Part shown: positions 1-9,117 of the stretch, piece by piece
Layout of the letters: each line of letters begins with the position of its first letter
Numbering within the stretch: the stretch's first letter is position 1
Source: an uncultured Pelagibacteraceae bacterium
GTDB lineage: Bacteria > Pseudomonadota > Alphaproteobacteria > Pelagibacterales > Pelagibacteraceae
Direction: 5' to 3'
DNA length: 64,000 nt
NCBI GenBank assembly: GCA_902596745.1
Contig: CACJUZ010000001.1
Span: 62,001 to 126,000 of the forward strand
The notes under the pieces: model-generated
Told to the model about the DNA's origin: nothing
What the model saw: the letters and a program-made list of their open reading frames with translations, nothing else
Database searches by the model: none
Position numbers and translations under genes: made by a program

Positions 1-1311
1 TTCCAATTCATAGAAGAAAAAAACTGGATAAGTGGACTTATAAAATTTAAGCTTGGTATAGATGGCATTTCTATTTTATTTATAGTTTTAACAGCGTTCA
101 TTACCCCGATTTGTATAATTTCTTGTATTATTAGTGTGAAAAAAAGACTCAATGAGTTTTTAATAGCAATTTTAATTCTAGAAACTTTTATGATAGGTGT
201 ATTTTGTTCTTTAGATTTAATTATTTTTTATCTATTTTTTGAAGCAGGACTTATTCCTATGTTTTTAATAATAGGTATTTGGGGAGGCCCTAGAAAGATC
301 TATTCAGCCTATAAATTCTTCTTATTTACTTTACTAGGCTCAGTTTTAATGCTGGCAGCTATTATTTTCATTTATTGGGCTGTTGGAACAACTGATTATA
401 CTGAAATATATAAATTAAAAATAGCTAGAGAATATCAATACTTATTATGGTTGGGTTTTTTTAGTTCTTTTGCTGTTAAAACTCCTATGTGGCCTGTACA
501 TACTTGGTTACCAGATGCTCACGTTGAGGCGCCCACTGCAGGCTCTGTAATTCTAGCAGCTATTCTTTTAAAAATGGCTGGATATGGTTTCTTGAGGTTT
601 TCTTTAGGAATGTTTCCAATTGCTTCAGAATTTTTCACTCCTTTGGTTTTTGCTCTAAGTATTATCGCTATTATATACACTTCATTAGTAGCTTTAATGC
701 AGGATGATATGAAAAAGCTGATCGCTTATTCCTCAGTTGCACATATGGGTTTTGTAACTCTGGGTATATTTACTTTCAATAAACAAGGGATCGAGGGCAG
801 CATGTTTCAAATGATTAGTCACGGAATAATATCTGCCGCATTATTTTTATGCGTAGGTGTTTTATATGATAGAACTGGTTCAAGAATGATTAAGAGTTTT
901 GGTGGGGTAGTTAATTATTTACCAAATTTTTCATTAATATTTATTATTTTTGTGCTTGGAGCATTAGGCTTACCTGGGACAACAGGTTTTATTGGTGAGT
1001 TTCTTGTACTATTGGGCGCGTTCAAAATTAATTATTTGGTTGCAATTCTGGCAAGTACCGGAGTTGTTCTTTGTGCCGCATATATGCTGTGGATGGCTAA
1101 AAGAGTAGTTTTTGGAAATGCTAATAATGCTGTTGTTACAAAATTAAAGGATATCAATTTTTTAGAAGCAACTATCTTAATCGTACTATGTTTGGTAAGT
1201 ATAATTTTCGGGTTTTACCCTGAACCATTACTAAATACTATGGATATTTCGGTAAATGGAATAATCCAAAATCACCAAAACGAGCTAACAGTAAATTTGT
1301 TAAATAAATAA
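1..1311 (+). CDS. nuoM: NADH-quinone oxidoreductase subunit M (5' partial)
   Basis: Proton-pumping membrane subunit of respiratory complex I (antiporter-like ND4 family). The reading frame is open from base 1, so the gene begins outside the window; the GTG at 136 is internal. About 436 residues are visible, against roughly 490-510 for the family, so about 60 N-terminal residues are missing. The visible part is a chain of hydrophobic helices. It carries the conserved Glu segment (YLFFEAGLIPMF), the WPVHTWLPDAHVEAPTAGS block and the LLKMAGYG lysine segment, all diagnostic of NuoM. nuoN follows 2 nt after the stop, so this is the tail of a nuo operon. Confidence 0.97.
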   Translation, partial: FQFIEEKNWISGLIKFKLGIDGISILFIVLTAFITPICIISCIISVKKRLNEFLIAILILETFMIGVFCSLDLIIFYLFFEAGLIPMFLIIGIWGGPRKIYSAYKFFLFTLLGSVLMLAAIIFIYWAVGTTDYTEIYKLKIAREYQYLLWLGFFSSFAVKTPMWPVHTWLPDAHVEAPTAGSVILAAILLKMAGYGFLRFSLGMFPIASEFFTPLVFALSIIAIIYTSLVALMQDDMKKLIAYSSVAHMGFVTLGIFTFNKQGIEGSMFQMISHGIISAALFLCVGVLYDRTGSRMIKSFGGVVNYLPNFSLIFIIFVLGALGLPGTTGFIGEFLVLLGAFKINYLVAILASTGVVLCAAYMLWMAKRVVFGNANNAVVTKLKDINFLEATILIVLCLVSIIFGFYPEPLLNTMDISVNGIIQNHQNELTVNLLNK

Positions 1312-1313
1312 AT

Positions 1314-2723
1314 ATGGAAAATATAAACTTAATAATACCTGAAATTACGCTATTTCTCGGAATCTGCCTAGCTTTGATGGTTGGAGTTTTTTTTAAAAAT
1401 AGTTTTTCTATAGTGATGAAACTTTCAATTATAATTTTGTTAGGAGTAATTTATTTGATCTTGACTAATTGGGGAGGAGAACAAAAAATATTTTTAGACT
1501 CTTTCAAAAACGATAAGTTTTCTGATTATTTTAAGATATTAATTTTAGTATCAAGTATTTTTATTTTTATCTCTGCTGATCAGTTTATAAAAGATAAAAA
1601 ATTAAACAAATTTGAGTACCCGATAATCATAATGTTTTCTATTTTGGGTATGTTTTTTATGTTAAGTGCTAACGACTTAATTTTATTTTATCTAGGATTA
1701 GAACTTCAATCACTTGCCTTATACGTTTTGGCCTCTATCGATAGAGACAACATCATTTCTTCAGAAGCTGGTATAAAGTATTTCGTATTAAGCGCACTTT
1801 CCTCAGGACTGCTTTTATATGGGTGTTCTTTACTTTATGGATTTACTGGTTCTACAAATTTTGATGAAATTGGTGTTAGCTTAATAACTCAGAATACTGG
1901 AGCTATTTTTGCAATGGTGTTCATTTTAGTAGGCTTAGCCTTTAAAGTATCTGCTGTACCTTTTCATATGTGGACGCCAGATGTTTATCAAGGTGCGCCA
2001 ACATCCATAACTAATTTTTTTGCTGTAGTCCCTAAAGCAGTTGGATTAGCAATAATTATCAGATTTATGGATTTACCTTTTAAAAATATTATTGGAGAGT
2101 GGCAAACAATCATAATATTTATATCTATTGCTTCTATGATACTTGGAAGTGTTGCAGCTATAGGTCAAAAAAATATTAAAAGACTTTTAGCTTATAGCTC
2201 TATAAGCCATATGGGTTACGCTTTAGCAGGTGTGGCTACTGGCACAGTATCAGGATACACCTCAACAATTATCTATATAACAATATATATAATTATGAAT
2301 ATGGGTACTTTTGCTTGTCTATATTTAATGAAAACAGATGGTAAATACTCTGAAAAAATTGAAGACCTGTCTGGACTTTCAAAAGAAAGACCAATGTTAG
2401 CTTTTTCTTTTTTAATTCTATTTTTCTCATTAGCTGGAATACCACCATTAGGTGGATTTTTCGCTAAATTTTTTGTTTTTATGTCTGTAATTGAGAGCGA
2501 AATGTATGCTTTAGCAATTATTGGATTGTTAACAACTGTTATCTCAGCTTTCTATTACTTAAAAGTTATTAAAATTATTTATTTTGATGATAACAAGGTT
2601 AAATTTGATGATGTCAGAAATCTAAGTATAAAAGCAACAATTTTTTTGAGTTGTTTATTTTTATCTTTATATTTCATTTCGCCATCGATTATAGGTTCTT
2701 TGTTGAATGAACTATTTATTTAA
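1314..2723 (+). CDS. nuoN: NADH-quinone oxidoreductase subunit N
   Basis: Last proton-pumping membrane subunit of complex I (ND2 family), 469 aa, usual length. It is hydrophobic throughout, with about 14 predicted helices. Recognition blocks are FYLGLELQSLALYVLA (Glu and antiporter helix), KVSAVPFHMWTPDVYQGAP and the FFSLAGIPPLGGFFAKFF segment near residue 370. It starts 2 nt after nuoM, and its stop shares one base with the birA ATG, so complex I genes and the following cofactor genes are probably co-transcribed. Confidence 0.97.
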   Translation: MENINLIIPEITLFLGICLALMVGVFFKNSFSIVMKLSIIILLGVIYLILTNWGGEQKIFLDSFKNDKFSDYFKILILVSSIFIFISADQFIKDKKLNKFEYPIIIMFSILGMFFMLSANDLILFYLGLELQSLALYVLASIDRDNIISSEAGIKYFVLSALSSGLLLYGCSLLYGFTGSTNFDEIGVSLITQNTGAIFAMVFILVGLAFKVSAVPFHMWTPDVYQGAPTSITNFFAVVPKAVGLAIIIRFMDLPFKNIIGEWQTIIIFISIASMILGSVAAIGQKNIKRLLAYSSISHMGYALAGVATGTVSGYTSTIIYITIYIIMNMGTFACLYLMKTDGKYSEKIEDLSGLSKERPMLAFSFLILFFSLAGIPPLGGFFAKFFVFMSVIESEMYALAIIGLLTTVISAFYYLKVIKIIYFDDNKVKFDDVRNLSIKATIFLSCLFLSLYFISPSIIGSLLNELFI

Positions 2724-3235
2724 TGAAAATACAAATTATTAAATTTGAAAGTGTAGATAGTACGAATAATGTAGCTTTAAGAAGAATAAAAAAAGGGAAA
2801 ATTAAACCTACATTAATAATTGCAAAATCTCAGAAAAAGGGCAGAGGTCAGTATGGAAGAAAATGGATTTCGCACAAAGGTAATATTTTTATGACTGTTT
2901 ATTTTTCTTTAAAAAGAAAAATTGAAATTAAAACATTATCAAAAAAAGTTTATAAATTAATAAAAAAAAGTTTAGAAAAATTTGTAAATGAAAAAATAAC
3001 AATTAAGTTACCTAACGATTTATTAATTAAAGGATCAAAAGTTTGTGGCATATTACAAGAGACTGTTAATTATAATAATAATAAATTTTTTATCATAGGA
3101 ATCGGTATAAACCTTGTTAAAGGACCAAAAATCAATAATAAACAGGTTTCTTTTTTACAAAAATATAATAACAATAGAATTAAAAAGAGTGATATTTATA
3201 AAAAAATTAAAAATAATTTTGAAAAATTCATTTAA
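2723..3235 (+). CDS. birA: Biotin--[acetyl-CoA carboxylase] ligase, catalytic domain only
   Basis: Attaches biotin to the carrier domain of biotin-dependent carboxylases. The 170 residues hold the class II biotin/lipoate ligase fold. DSTNN near residue 12 and the biotinyl-AMP loop GRGQYGRKW near residue 42 are present, as are KLPNDLLIKGSKVCGIL and IGIGINL. There is no N-terminal DNA-binding domain, so it cannot be a BirA-type repressor. It also ends before the small C-terminal SH3-like domain of longer homologues, making it minimal. It overlaps the nuoN stop by one base, and coaX starts 4 nt after its own stop. Confidence 0.9.
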   Translation: MKIQIIKFESVDSTNNVALRRIKKGKIKPTLIIAKSQKKGRGQYGRKWISHKGNIFMTVYFSLKRKIEIKTLSKKVYKLIKKSLEKFVNEKITIKLPNDLLIKGSKVCGILQETVNYNNNKFFIIGIGINLVKGPKINNKQVSFLQKYNNNRIKKSDIYKKIKNNFEKFI

Positions 3236-3239
3236 AAAT

Positions 3240-3983
3240 ATGTACTTGATTGGCGATATAGGAAATACAGAAACTAAAATTTGTTTATTTAACGATAAAA
3301 AAAAACTATTAAAAAAAAAGGTATTTGATACTTATGATTTCAAAAATACTAATCTAAGTGAAAAATTCAAATTTTTAAATGCATATAGAAAAAAAATTGA
3401 TAAAACAATGTTTAGCAGTGTAGTTCCTAATGTATTTAAAAATATTAAACGAACAATCAAGAAAAAACTAAGAGTAGAGATCAAAGAGTTAAAACAATTA
3501 AGTTTAAAAAAAATATTAAAAATAGAAGTCAACACTAGACAGGTTGGTTCAGATAGATTAGCTAATGCTATTAGCGCTATAAATAATAAAGATAATTTTA
3601 TTATTTTAGATTTTGGAACTGCTACAACTTTTGATGTAGTTTTAAAGAATAAATACAAAGGTGGTATTATTGCACCAGGTGTAAATCTTTCTTTAAAAAC
3701 TTTAGTAGAAAAGGCAAAATTAATCCCAAATACTAAATTGACTAAAATAAAAAATATTATAGGAAAAAATACTCAAAATGCTGTTAGATCAGGATTTTAT
3801 TGGGGTTATCAAGGTTTAATTGAAAATATGATAAATCTTATTGAAAAAAAATATAAAAAAAATTTTAAGATTATATTTACTGGGGGTCTTTCACATTTAT
3901 TTAAAGATACGATAAAAAAAAAAATTAAAATTGATAGAGATTTGACGATCAAAGGTTTATTACGATTGGTAGATTCAATATGA
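3240..3983 (+). CDS. coaX: Type III pantothenate kinase
   Basis: Phosphorylates pantothenate in the first step of CoA synthesis (247 aa; ASKHA fold). The N-terminal motif DIGNTETKICLF is the phosphate loop. QVGSDRLANA and ILDFGTATTFDVV follow, then GGIIAPGVNLSLKTLVEKA, all matching CoaX. The frame is open upstream to 3114, but that would run 120 nt into birA. The ATG at 3240 places the DIGNT motif at the family's usual position and is chosen as the start. The stop overlaps the RNase J start (ATGA). Confidence 0.93.
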   Translation: MYLIGDIGNTETKICLFNDKKKLLKKKVFDTYDFKNTNLSEKFKFLNAYRKKIDKTMFSSVVPNVFKNIKRTIKKKLRVEIKELKQLSLKKILKIEVNTRQVGSDRLANAISAINNKDNFIILDFGTATTFDVVLKNKYKGGIIAPGVNLSLKTLVEKAKLIPNTKLTKIKNIIGKNTQNAVRSGFYWGYQGLIENMINLIEKKYKKNFKIIFTGGLSHLFKDTIKKKIKIDRDLTIKGLLRLVDSI

Positions 3984-5638
3984 AAGAAAATCTATTATTT
4001 TGTCCTCTCGGAGGTTCTGGTGAAATTGGCATGAATATGAATCTTTATGCCTACGGAACTGAAGAAAATCAAAAATGGATAATTGTAGATATGGGAGTTA
4101 CATTTGCAGACGACACAGTTCCTGGTGTCGATCTTATTTATCCTGATGCAGGTTTTATAATTGAAAAAAAGGATGATCTGTTAGGAATTATTCTTACACA
4201 TGCACATGAGGATCATATAGGCTCTATCTCACATATATGGCCAAATTTAAAATGTAAAATATATGCAACTCCTTTTACAGCAGTTTTAATTCAAGAAAAA
4301 TTTAAAGAAAAAAAAATTGATATTAGTAAATATTTAAAAATTGTAGAACTTAATAGCCAAATTAAATTAGGTCCTTTCGAAATTGATTTTGTAACATTAA
4401 CTCATTCAATTTTAGAGCCGAATGGATTAAGCATTACAACACCTGAAGGAGTGGTTTTACATACAGGAGACTGGAAAGTGGATCCCAACCCGTTAATTGG
4501 GAATAAAGTGGATGAAAAAAAACTTAGATCGATAGGTGAAAAGGGTGTAATAGCAATGATATGTGACTCCACTAACGTCTTTAGTCCAGGAAGAGCTGGA
4601 TCAGAAAAAGACGTAAGGGAAAGTCTACTAAATATTATTTTAAGTCAAAAAAAAAGGGTGCTTGTTACTTCATTTGCTTCAAATGTAGCTCGGATGGAAA
4701 GTATTTTCTATATTGCCAAAGAAACTAAAAGAAATATTTCACTAGTCGGAAGATCAATGAATAGAATCTTCAAAGCAGCAAGACAATGTGGTTATTTACA
4801 AGATATAATAGAGCCGATTGACCCTAGAGATGCTAGTGAAATATCAAAAGACCGAATTATTTTTTTATGTACAGGAAGTCAAGGAGAGCCTATGGGTGCA
4901 TTAAACAGAATAGCAAATGATATACATCCTGATGTGTATATTGAGAGTGGCGACACTGTTATATTTTCATCAAAAATAATTCCTGGAAATGAGAAAAGAC
5001 TTTATGCTTTACAAAATTCAATTGTCAAAAGAAATGTTGAAGTTATTACTGAAGAAAACGCTTTTGTACATGTTTCTGGTCATGCAAACAGAGAAGATCT
5101 TAAAGATATGTATCAATGGGTAAAACCAAAATGTGTAATTCCTGTTCATGGTGAACATAGGCACATGAAAGAACACATTAGCTTTGCTAAAGAAATGCAA
5201 ATACCATTTAATTTAAAGGTTGAAAACGGCAATATTATCAAAATTTCAAGAGATCAAAAACCAGAAATTGTTGATCAAGCACCAACTGGAAAAATTTATT
5301 TAGATGGGAGTGTTGCAGTTAGTCTAGACTCATCTTCAATCAAAGAGCGAAAAAACATCTCTGTTAATGGTTTATTAGAGATAACATTAATAATATCAAA
5401 TAATGGCAAGGTAAAGAAACCAATAATATCATTTAGAGGTATACCAGACGGAGAAACTAATGAAACGTTCAAATTTGATTTAGAGGATGAAATTACTAAA
5501 ACTTGTAAAAGTTTTGCCATAAATAATATTAAACAAGAAAAAAATTTAATAGACACAATTAAGCAAAACTGTAGAAAAATAGTAAAAGAAAAAACTGGTA
5601 AAAGACCTTTTACAAACGTGAATATAGCTAGGGTTTGA
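3980..5638 (+). CDS. rnj: Ribonuclease J
   Basis: Metallo-beta-lactamase/beta-CASP ribonuclease for RNA maturation and decay, 552 aa, full length. The zinc motif LTHAHEDHIGSI lies near residue 74. Further metal ligands lie in LTHSILEPNGLSI and LHTGDWKVDP. The beta-CASP part shows CTGSQGEPMGALNRIA, HVSGHA and IPVHGEHRHM. It overlaps coaX by 4 nt and shares one base with the following small gene (TGATG). The coaX-rnj-DUF1467-proS order is the usual alphaproteobacterial one. Confidence 0.95.
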   Translation: MKENLLFCPLGGSGEIGMNMNLYAYGTEENQKWIIVDMGVTFADDTVPGVDLIYPDAGFIIEKKDDLLGIILTHAHEDHIGSISHIWPNLKCKIYATPFTAVLIQEKFKEKKIDISKYLKIVELNSQIKLGPFEIDFVTLTHSILEPNGLSITTPEGVVLHTGDWKVDPNPLIGNKVDEKKLRSIGEKGVIAMICDSTNVFSPGRAGSEKDVRESLLNIILSQKKRVLVTSFASNVARMESIFYIAKETKRNISLVGRSMNRIFKAARQCGYLQDIIEPIDPRDASEISKDRIIFLCTGSQGEPMGALNRIANDIHPDVYIESGDTVIFSSKIIPGNEKRLYALQNSIVKRNVEVITEENAFVHVSGHANREDLKDMYQWVKPKCVIPVHGEHRHMKEHISFAKEMQIPFNLKVENGNIIKISRDQKPEIVDQAPTGKIYLDGSVAVSLDSSSIKERKNISVNGLLEITLIISNNGKVKKPIISFRGIPDGETNETFKFDLEDEITKTCKSFAINNIKQEKNLIDTIKQNCRKIVKEKTGKRPFTNVNIARV

Positions 5639-5892
5639 TGAGTATAACAGGTTCGATTGTTGTATATGTCATTATCTGGTGGGTAGTTTTTTTTTCAGTT
5701 TTACCAATTGGTATAAAACATAATTCAAAGCCATTTGAGAATAATTTAGAAGGTATTGACCCAGGAGCTCCGAAAAACCCAAATATTTTTAAAAAATTTT
5801 TATACACAACCCTAATTACTACAGTAATTTTTGTTGGAATATATTATATTGTTTATAGTGAACATTTTAATTTAAGAGAATTTATTAAGTAA
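5638..5892 (+). CDS. DUF1467 family small membrane protein
   Basis: A protein of 84 residues with two predicted transmembrane helices (about residues 4-23 and 55-76). A short loop between them contains PIGIKHNSKPFENNLEGIDPGAPKNP cut by proline and glycine. The PxGxKxN...EGxDPGAP pattern and its place between RNase J and proS match the DUF1467 family of alphaproteobacteria, whose function is unknown. A TTG at 5635 is in frame just upstream, but the ATG at 5638, which overlaps the RNase J stop, is the likelier start. Confidence 0.8.
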   Translation: MSITGSIVVYVIIWWVVFFSVLPIGIKHNSKPFENNLEGIDPGAPKNPNIFKKFLYTTLITTVIFVGIYYIVYSEHFNLREFIK

Positions 5893-7205
5893 TGCTTTTA
5901 TCAAAATTATTTTTACCTGTTACAAAAAACCTTCCATCTGATGCAAAGATTAAGTCACATCAATTAATGTTGAGAGCAGGTATGATAAAGCAATCTTCTG
6001 CAGGTATTTATTCTTGGTTGCCATTAGGTCTAAAGATAATGAAAAAAATAGAACAAATAGTAAGAGAGGAACAAAATGAAATAGGAGCACAAGAACTACT
6101 TATGCCTACTGTTCAATCGGCTGACATATGGAAAGAAAGTGGACGATATAATGACTACGGTGAAGAAATGTTAAGAATTAAAGACAGACAAGGAAGAGAA
6201 ATGCTTTATGGACCTACTAATGAAGAGCTAATTACCGATATATTTAGAACTTCAATAAAGTCTTACAAATCTTTACCTCAAATGCTTTATCACATTCAAT
6301 GGAAATTTAGAGATGAAATTAGACCAAGGTTTGGAGTTATGAGATGTAGAGAATTTTTTATGAAAGATGCCTATTCATTTGACATAGATGACGAGAGTGC
6401 AAAAAATTCCTATAACAAAATGTTTTTTTCATATCTCAAAACTTTCAAAAGATTGGGGTTAGAAGCTATCCCAATGGCGGCTGACACTGGACCAATAGGC
6501 GGAGATCTCTCACATGAATTTATAATTTTAGCTGAAACTGGTGAGAGTAAAATTTATACTGATAAAAAGATATTTGAAATTAAATTAAAAAATTATAGCC
6601 TAAATGACACTTCTTTAGAAAAAATGATAAAAGACTTCTCGTCCGTATATGCAGTGACTGATGATAAATTTAAAAAAGATGAATTCGATCAAAAAGTGTC
6701 AAAAGAAAATCAAATGGTAACAAAAGGTATTGAAGTCGGGCACATTTTTTATTTTGGTGACAAATATTCAAAGCCACTGAATTGTTTTGTTGATAGCAAA
6801 GGTGGAAAAAAAACAGCTGTAAAAATGGGGTCTTATGGTATTGGTGTCTCAAGATTGGTAGGGGCAATAATAGAGGCAAAATATAACAATGAGATAATGA
6901 AATGGCCTAGATCAGTTTCTCCATTTGATGTTGTAATAATTCCGAGCTTTAGCAAAAATAATAAAGAAAACCTTACCAAATCGATGAAAATTTATGAGGA
7001 TCTAAAAAAACAAAATATTGACGTATTGTTAGACGATGTTGATGAAAGCATGTCTCAAAAATTTAAAAAACACGATTTAATTGGAATACCATATCAAATT
7101 ATTGTTGGATCAAAATCTACTAGCGATAAATTTGAATTTAAAGAAATCAATTCTGAAAGTTCATTTATTGATTTGAAAGAAATTAAATCAAAACTAATTA
7201 GTTAA
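5892..7205 (+). CDS. proS: Prolyl-tRNA synthetase (short alphaproteobacterial form)
   Basis: Charges tRNA-Pro. At 437 aa it is the compact form that lacks the roughly 180-residue editing insertion found in E. coli ProRS; this is usual in alphaproteobacteria. Class II motifs are visible: motif 1 around QSSAGIYSWLPLG, motif 2 at FRDEIRPRFGVMRCREFFMKD broken into FRDEIRPR and RCREFFMKDAYSF, and motif 3 at GSYGIGVSRLVGA. The C-terminal anticodon-binding domain begins near residue 340 (FDVVIIPSF). It starts on the stop of the DUF1467 gene, and lolC begins 1 nt after its own stop. Confidence 0.96.
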   Translation: MLLSKLFLPVTKNLPSDAKIKSHQLMLRAGMIKQSSAGIYSWLPLGLKIMKKIEQIVREEQNEIGAQELLMPTVQSADIWKESGRYNDYGEEMLRIKDRQGREMLYGPTNEELITDIFRTSIKSYKSLPQMLYHIQWKFRDEIRPRFGVMRCREFFMKDAYSFDIDDESAKNSYNKMFFSYLKTFKRLGLEAIPMAADTGPIGGDLSHEFIILAETGESKIYTDKKIFEIKLKNYSLNDTSLEKMIKDFSSVYAVTDDKFKKDEFDQKVSKENQMVTKGIEVGHIFYFGDKYSKPLNCFVDSKGGKKTAVKMGSYGIGVSRLVGAIIEAKYNNEIMKWPRSVSPFDVVIIPSFSKNNKENLTKSMKIYEDLKKQNIDVLLDDVDESMSQKFKKHDLIGIPYQIIVGSKSTSDKFEFKEINSESSFIDLKEIKSKLIS

Positions 7206-7206
7206 A

Positions 7207-8436
7207 TTGTTTAATCAGACTGAAAGACTAATAGCTATTAGAAATTTAAGACCTAAAAAGAAACAAGGTTTTCTTAAAATCATCTCTTTATTTTCTTTTT
7301 TAGGAATAATGTTAGGTGTAGCTATTTTAATAATTGTAATGTCTGTAATGAATGGATTTCGAGCTGATTTAACTGAAAAAATCATTGGTTTAAACCCACA
7401 TTTAATTATTCAATTAAAAAAAGAAAATGATCCTGAAAGTATTAAAAAAATAGTCTCTCAAAAATATAGAGAGGTTAATATAACTGAAACTATTACAGGA
7501 GAGGGTATCATACTAACTAAAAATAAAGCCAAAGGAATAATTATTAAAGGAATTAGTAATAAAGATAAATCACAATCCTTTTTAAATAAGGAAATTACAA
7601 AAGGAAGTTTGAATGATTTTTCAAAAGGCAATGTAATGATCGGAGGTGAGCTTGCTTATAATTTAAATTTAGAAATTGGAGATAAAATTAATATTGTTTC
7701 TTCGTCTTTTTTAGATACTCCATTTGGTAGTGTGCCTAAGCAAGATAATTTTAAAATTGCCGGTTTTTTTAATAGTGGCTTTTATGAATTTGATCAAAAT
7801 TTAATTTATCTTGAGTTAAATGATAGTAGATCTATTTTTAATTTAGAGGAAGGAAAAGTAGATTTAGAAGTATTTTTAAAAGACCCGTTTTTAGCAGAAA
7901 AATACAAAGAAGAAATTAATAAATTAAATCAAAACATTTTCATTTCAACATGGTCAGATAATAATAAATCATTTTTTAATGCTCTAAAAGTAGAAAGAAA
8001 TGTAATGTTTATTATTCTCACATTAATAATAATTGTGGCCGCATTTAATATTATTTCAGGGTTAACAATTTTAATTAAAAACAAAACTAAAGAAATTGCT
8101 ATTATTAAAAGTCTAGGGTTGTCTGATAGCTCAATAATTAAATCATTTTTTTTAACTGGTTTCACGATTGGTTTTTTTGCGACTATTTTCGGTGTAATTT
8201 TTGGAGTTATTTTTTCAATTTATATCGATGAAATTAGAAATTTTTTATCTATGGTATTTGGTATTAATATTTTTCCTTCAGATGTTTATTATTTAGAAAA
8301 AATGCCAAGCGAGATTAATACAATTTCTATAGGTATTATATTTTTTTTGTCTTTGGTTATTACTTCCTTAGCTTCATATTTTCCTGCTAAAATCATTTCT
8401 AAAATGAAAACTACCGATGCTCTCAAATATGAATAA
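7207..8436 (+). CDS. lolC: Lipoprotein-releasing ABC transporter permease (LolC/LolE family)
   Basis: Inner-membrane permease of the Lol exporter, which extracts lipoproteins for transfer to LolA. It has 409 residues. One helix near residues 25-48 is followed by a periplasmic MacB-like domain of about 200 residues. Three helices of the FtsX permease domain follow, with the first at residues 265-290 and SLVITSLASYFPAKIISKM at the end. The N-terminal RLIAIRNLRPKKKQGF is typical. The start is TTG at 7207, one base after the proS stop; no ATG lies near. The ATPase gene lolD overlaps its end. Confidence 0.93.
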   Translation: MFNQTERLIAIRNLRPKKKQGFLKIISLFSFLGIMLGVAILIIVMSVMNGFRADLTEKIIGLNPHLIIQLKKENDPESIKKIVSQKYREVNITETITGEGIILTKNKAKGIIIKGISNKDKSQSFLNKEITKGSLNDFSKGNVMIGGELAYNLNLEIGDKINIVSSSFLDTPFGSVPKQDNFKIAGFFNSGFYEFDQNLIYLELNDSRSIFNLEEGKVDLEVFLKDPFLAEKYKEEINKLNQNIFISTWSDNNKSFFNALKVERNVMFIILTLIIIVAAFNIISGLTILIKNKTKEIAIIKSLGLSDSSIIKSFFLTGFTIGFFATIFGVIFGVIFSIYIDEIRNFLSMVFGINIFPSDVYYLEKMPSEINTISIGIIFFLSLVITSLASYFPAKIISKMKTTDALKYE

Positions 8437-9117
8437 AATTGTTTTAAATATTAAAAATTTAAAAAAGAATTTTGAACATAAAAATAAAAAAGTTGAAGTT
8501 CTAAAAAACTTAAGTTTTTCTTTGAAACAAGGTGAGCTAATTGCATTGACGGGACCATCTGGATCTGGGAAATCTACATTGTTACATTTAATTGCACTCC
8601 TTGAAAAACCATCCTCTGGAAAAATATCTCTCCTGGGAAAGAATATTAATAATTTAAAAAAGGATGAAGTTAATAAAATTAGAAAATACAATATCTCATT
8701 AATATTTCAAAATCATAATCTCATTTCAGATTTAAATGTAATTGAAAATGTTATGCTTCCACTTTAATAAGGAATGAGGATTATAGGGAAAGTTATAATA
8801 AATCCAAAAAAATTCTTTCAATAGTTAATCTGTCCAATAGATTGGATTTTTTTCCAAACGATTTATCTGGAGGAGAACAACAAAGAGTTGCAATTGCAAG
8901 ATCTTTAATTGCTAAAACAGACTTAATTTTGGCTGACGAACCAACAGGAAATTTGGATTTTAAAACTTCAAAAGAAATATTCAATTATTTTATAAAATTA
9001 AAAAAAATGAATAAAACAATTTTATTTGCAACTCATAATAGAGAACTTGCTAACAAAGCTGATTATAAGTTGAGTATTTCGAATGGTAATATTAAAAGAG
9101 TAAATGGAAAAAAATGA
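8429..9117 (+). pseudogene. lolD: Lipoprotein-releasing ABC transporter ATPase LolD, broken by a 1-base deletion
   Basis: ATPase partner of LolC. The first part (8429-8767) carries Walker A GPSGSGKST and the Q-loop IFQNHNLISD, and stops after NVMLPL. The frame one base earlier continues from about 8764 without a gap (LIRNEDYRESYNKSKK) into the signature LSGGEQQRVAIARSL, Walker B LILADEPTGNLD and switch ATHN, ending at 9117. Inserting one T in the T run at 8763-8765 restores a 229-residue LolD of normal size. Since LolD is normally essential, a sequencing or assembly error is likelier than a real knockout. The ATG at 8417 is an alternative start; 8429 overlaps the lolC stop. Confidence 0.9.

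Noticed and set aside
8755-8775. Programmed -1 frameshift in lolD
   Set aside because: No canonical X-XXY-YYZ slippery heptamer or downstream stem is visible, and LolD is not known to use frameshifting. The parallel lesion in tpiA favours sequence error.
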